5,986 nucleotides of DNA from an uncultured bacterium (lineage in GTDB: Bacteria > Bacillota > Clostridia > Lachnospirales > Lachnospiraceae), in contig CALFUE010000206.1 in NCBI GenBank assembly GCA_937916345.1, positions 1 through 5,986 of the forward strand, written 5' to 3'. The notes under the pieces are model-generated. The model was given only the letters and a program-made list of their open reading frames with translations. It did not search any database and was not told the DNA's origin. How positions within the stretch are numbered: position 1 is the first letter of the stretch; each line of letters opens with the position of its first letter. Made by a program: the position numbers and the translations under genes. Shown in pieces: positions 4,279-5,986 of this stretch.

Positions 4279-5986
4279 CTATTTCTCAGCCAGGATCATC
4301 ATGATCTTGTTTGAGCGTTTCATGAACTCAGTCATCGCCTCGGGAGAAAGGGGCTCATTTGCCATGCAGGCCATATCGTAGAGCTGCCGGCAGAAATCTG
4401 AGGTGTATTCTCCTTCGGTATTTTCCATAATGTATTTTACCAAAGGATTATTAATATTCAATACCAAAGTTGCATCCCTGTACATGGACATATCCATGGC
4501 ATTATTACCAAAAGAATACATCTTCATCATGTCGGCCATCCTGCGGCCTTCCTCGGAAACCGTGAGCATTGAGGCAACCGACTCATTCTTGAGCCTTCTG
4601 GCGCTGACCTTGAGTTTCTCGTCGTCCAGAGCCTTCTTAAAGATCTCCTGAAGCTTATCAGCACTCTCCTTCAGCTCTTCCTCGCCGCCTTCCTCGGTGA
4701 GCGAATCCGTCACATCGGCGTCGATGCGCAGGAATTTGTAATTCTGATTCCTCTGCTCCAGCTGGGAGATAAAGGAAGTGTCGATGGTCTTGTCGAGAAT
4801 CACGGCCTGCATGCCCTGCTCCTTAAACATGGCGATGTACTGACCCTGAGCCTTCACATCGGTGACATAGTAGACGCTCTTTCTGGGATCCTTGTCCTCT
4901 TCTTCCTGATCGGCGGCGCTGTCCTCATCTTTGTTTTCGGAATCAGCGGCTTTCGCCTCTTCATCTTCGCCCTCAGCATCTTCCTTTTTCTCCTCTTCCT
5001 TCACGAGGAGCTCGGGCAGAGTGACATACTCGTCATCCAGGTTCTTGAAGAGGATGTAATCATTCATCTTGTCGCAGAACTTCTCATCCTTCAGGCAGCC
5101 GTACTTGATAAAGGGAGAAATATCATCCCAGTATTTGTCGTAGTTCTCCTTGTCGGTCTTGCACATACCGATGAGCTTCTCAGCCACCTTCTTTGTGATG
5201 TACTCGGAGATCTTGGTTACGAAGCCGTCGTTCTGCAGGGCGGAGCGGGATACATTAAGCGGCAGATCCGGGCAGTCGATAACGCCCTTCAGGAGCATCA
5301 GAAACTCCGGTATCACTTCCTTGATGTTGTCCGCGATAAAGACCTGGTTGTTGTAGAGCTTGATGGTTCCCTCGATGGAATCGTACTCCGTGTTGATCTT
5401 CGGAAAATAGAGGATTCCCTTGAGATTGAAGGGATAATCCATCTTTAAGTGTATCCAGAAGAGAGGCTCCTTGAAATCGTTGAACACATTTCTGTAAAAT
5501 TCCTTGTACTCCTCATCGGTACAATCCTTCGGATCCTTCATCCACAGGGGATTAGTGTCATTCAGCGGCACAGGGCGCTTCACGATCTTCAGCTTGTCCT
5601 TTGCGGGAGAGACCTCGACCTGCTCCTTTGTACCGTCCTCCTTCTCCTTTTCCTCATACTTAGCCTCCTCGTGGATCTCCTCCCTCACGATATCGGTGTC
5701 ACGCCTTTCGGCTGCGTCGATGATCTCCGTCTCCTCCTCGGCGTTTGCCTTTACGAGGTAGATCTCGGTAGGCAGGAAAGAGCAGTATTTCTTTAATACC
5801 TCTCTTGCGCGATATTCGTTGGCAAATTCGAGGCAGTCCTCGTTTAAGAAAAGGGTGATGGCGGTACCGATTTCGGATTTGTCTCCCTCGGACATATCGT
5901 ATTCCGTGCCGCCGTCACATTCCCAGTGCACTGCCGTTGCGCCATCGCCATAGGAAAGAGAATCTATAGTCACCTTGTCTGCAACC
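4279..5986 (-). CDS. htpG: Molecular chaperone HtpG (bacterial Hsp90), N-terminus outside window
   Basis: HtpG is the bacterial Hsp90, an ATP-driven dimeric cytosolic chaperone. The frame is open to the window edge (VADK precedes the GTG at 5973), so the true start and most of the ATP-binding domain are missing; 568 residues are visible. Counting the GTG at 5973 as residue 1, the end of the N-domain (EIGTAITLFL, then KYCSFLPTEIYLV) runs to about 74. A charged linker spans about 75-139. The middle domain starts at NPLWMKD, with TDEEYKEFYRNVFNDF at 152-167. The catalytic-arginine motif LPLNVSRSALQ is at 238-248, with Arg243 matching E. coli Arg336. An acidic insert occupies about 325-365, then SVYYVTDVKAQGQYIAMFKEQGMQAVIL resumes the fold. 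The C-terminal dimerisation region ends at residue 564. Both charged segments are much longer than in E. coli HtpG. The stop lies 28 nt before the lipoprotein gene. Confidence 0.97.
   Translation of the reverse strand, partial: VADKVTIDSLSYGDGATAVHWECDGGTEYDMSEGDKSEIGTAITLFLNEDCLEFANEYRAREVLKKYCSFLPTEIYLVKANAEEETEIIDAAERRDTDIVREEIHEEAKYEEKEKEDGTKEQVEVSPAKDKLKIVKRPVPLNDTNPLWMKDPKDCTDEEYKEFYRNVFNDFKEPLFWIHLKMDYPFNLKGILYFPKINTEYDSIEGTIKLYNNQVFIADNIKEVIPEFLMLLKGVIDCPDLPLNVSRSALQNDGFVTKISEYITKKVAEKLIGMCKTDKENYDKYWDDISPFIKYGCLKDEKFCDKMNDYILFKNLDDEYVTLPELLVKEEEKKEDAEGEDEEAKAADSENKDEDSAADQEEEDKDPRKSVYYVTDVKAQGQYIAMFKEQGMQAVILDKTIDTSFISQLEQRNQNYKFLRIDADVTDSLTEEGGEEELKESADKLQEIFKKALDDEKLKVSARRLKNESVASMLTVSEEGRRMADMMKMYSFGNNAMDMSMYRDATLVLNINNPLVKYIMENTEGEYTSDFCRQLYDMACMANEPLSPEAMTEFMKRSNKIMMILAEK

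Noticed and set aside
4268..4279. Small palindrome gcatctcgatgc between htpG and the lipoprotein gene
   Set aside because: Only a 4-5 bp stem with no T run; too weak for a terminator and no evidence that it regulates the adjacent ribosome binding site.
4294..4306. Palindrome gatcatcatgatc near the 3' end of htpG
   Set aside because: It lies inside the final codons (Met-Met-Ile region), is A/T-rich, short and not followed by a T tract, so it is not a terminator.

Overview
The window looks like chromosomal DNA from a Gram-positive anaerobe of the class Clostridia, probably Lachnospiraceae-like. This rests on strong AGGAGG-type ribosome binding sites, Firmicutes-style housekeeping gene order (rplS next to signal peptidase, rbgA and rnhB) and the flavour of the protein sequences; nothing here fixes a genus. 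Every gene I can support is on the minus strand, so transcription runs from position 5986 towards position 1.

In transcription order: (1) 5986-4279, an htpG (bacterial Hsp90) gene whose 5' end lies outside the window, carrying two unusually long acidic inserts; (2) 4250-2751, a lipoprotein of unknown function, probably a beta-helix-like surface protein, starting 28 nt after htpG and probably co-transcribed with it; (3) 2739-2614, a near-consensus promoter and a structured 5' leader, a candidate L19 leader; (4) 2613-2260, rplS (ribosomal protein L19), followed by a hairpin resembling an intrinsic terminator; (5) 2199-1, a tightly packed run of signal peptidase I, rbgA/ylqF (50S assembly GTPase), a second signal peptidase I and rnhB (RNase HII, cut by the window edge). 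Its junctions are a 3-nt gap, a 4-nt ATGA overlap and a 1-nt TGATG overlap, so these four genes are very likely translated from one transcript.

Functionally, rplS and rbgA both serve the large ribosomal subunit, the two signal peptidases process exported proteins at the membrane, and RNase HII removes ribonucleotides from DNA. A strong rplS promoter followed by a leaky terminator would give high L19 output with lower read-through into the lepB-rbgA-lepB-rnhB segment; this is inference from sequence layout. The htpG-lipoprotein pair appears to be a separate unit.

I found no mobile element, CRISPR array, tRNA, rRNA or defence system, and no convincing evidence of a wholly new system. The points most worth a second look are the acidic linkers in HtpG, the divergent catalytic box of the first signal peptidase, the paired signal peptidases flanking rbgA, the unidentified lipoprotein and the rplS leader/attenuator arrangement. 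No gene-free stretch longer than 300 bases exists; the longest intergenic interval is the 137-nt rplS leader region.
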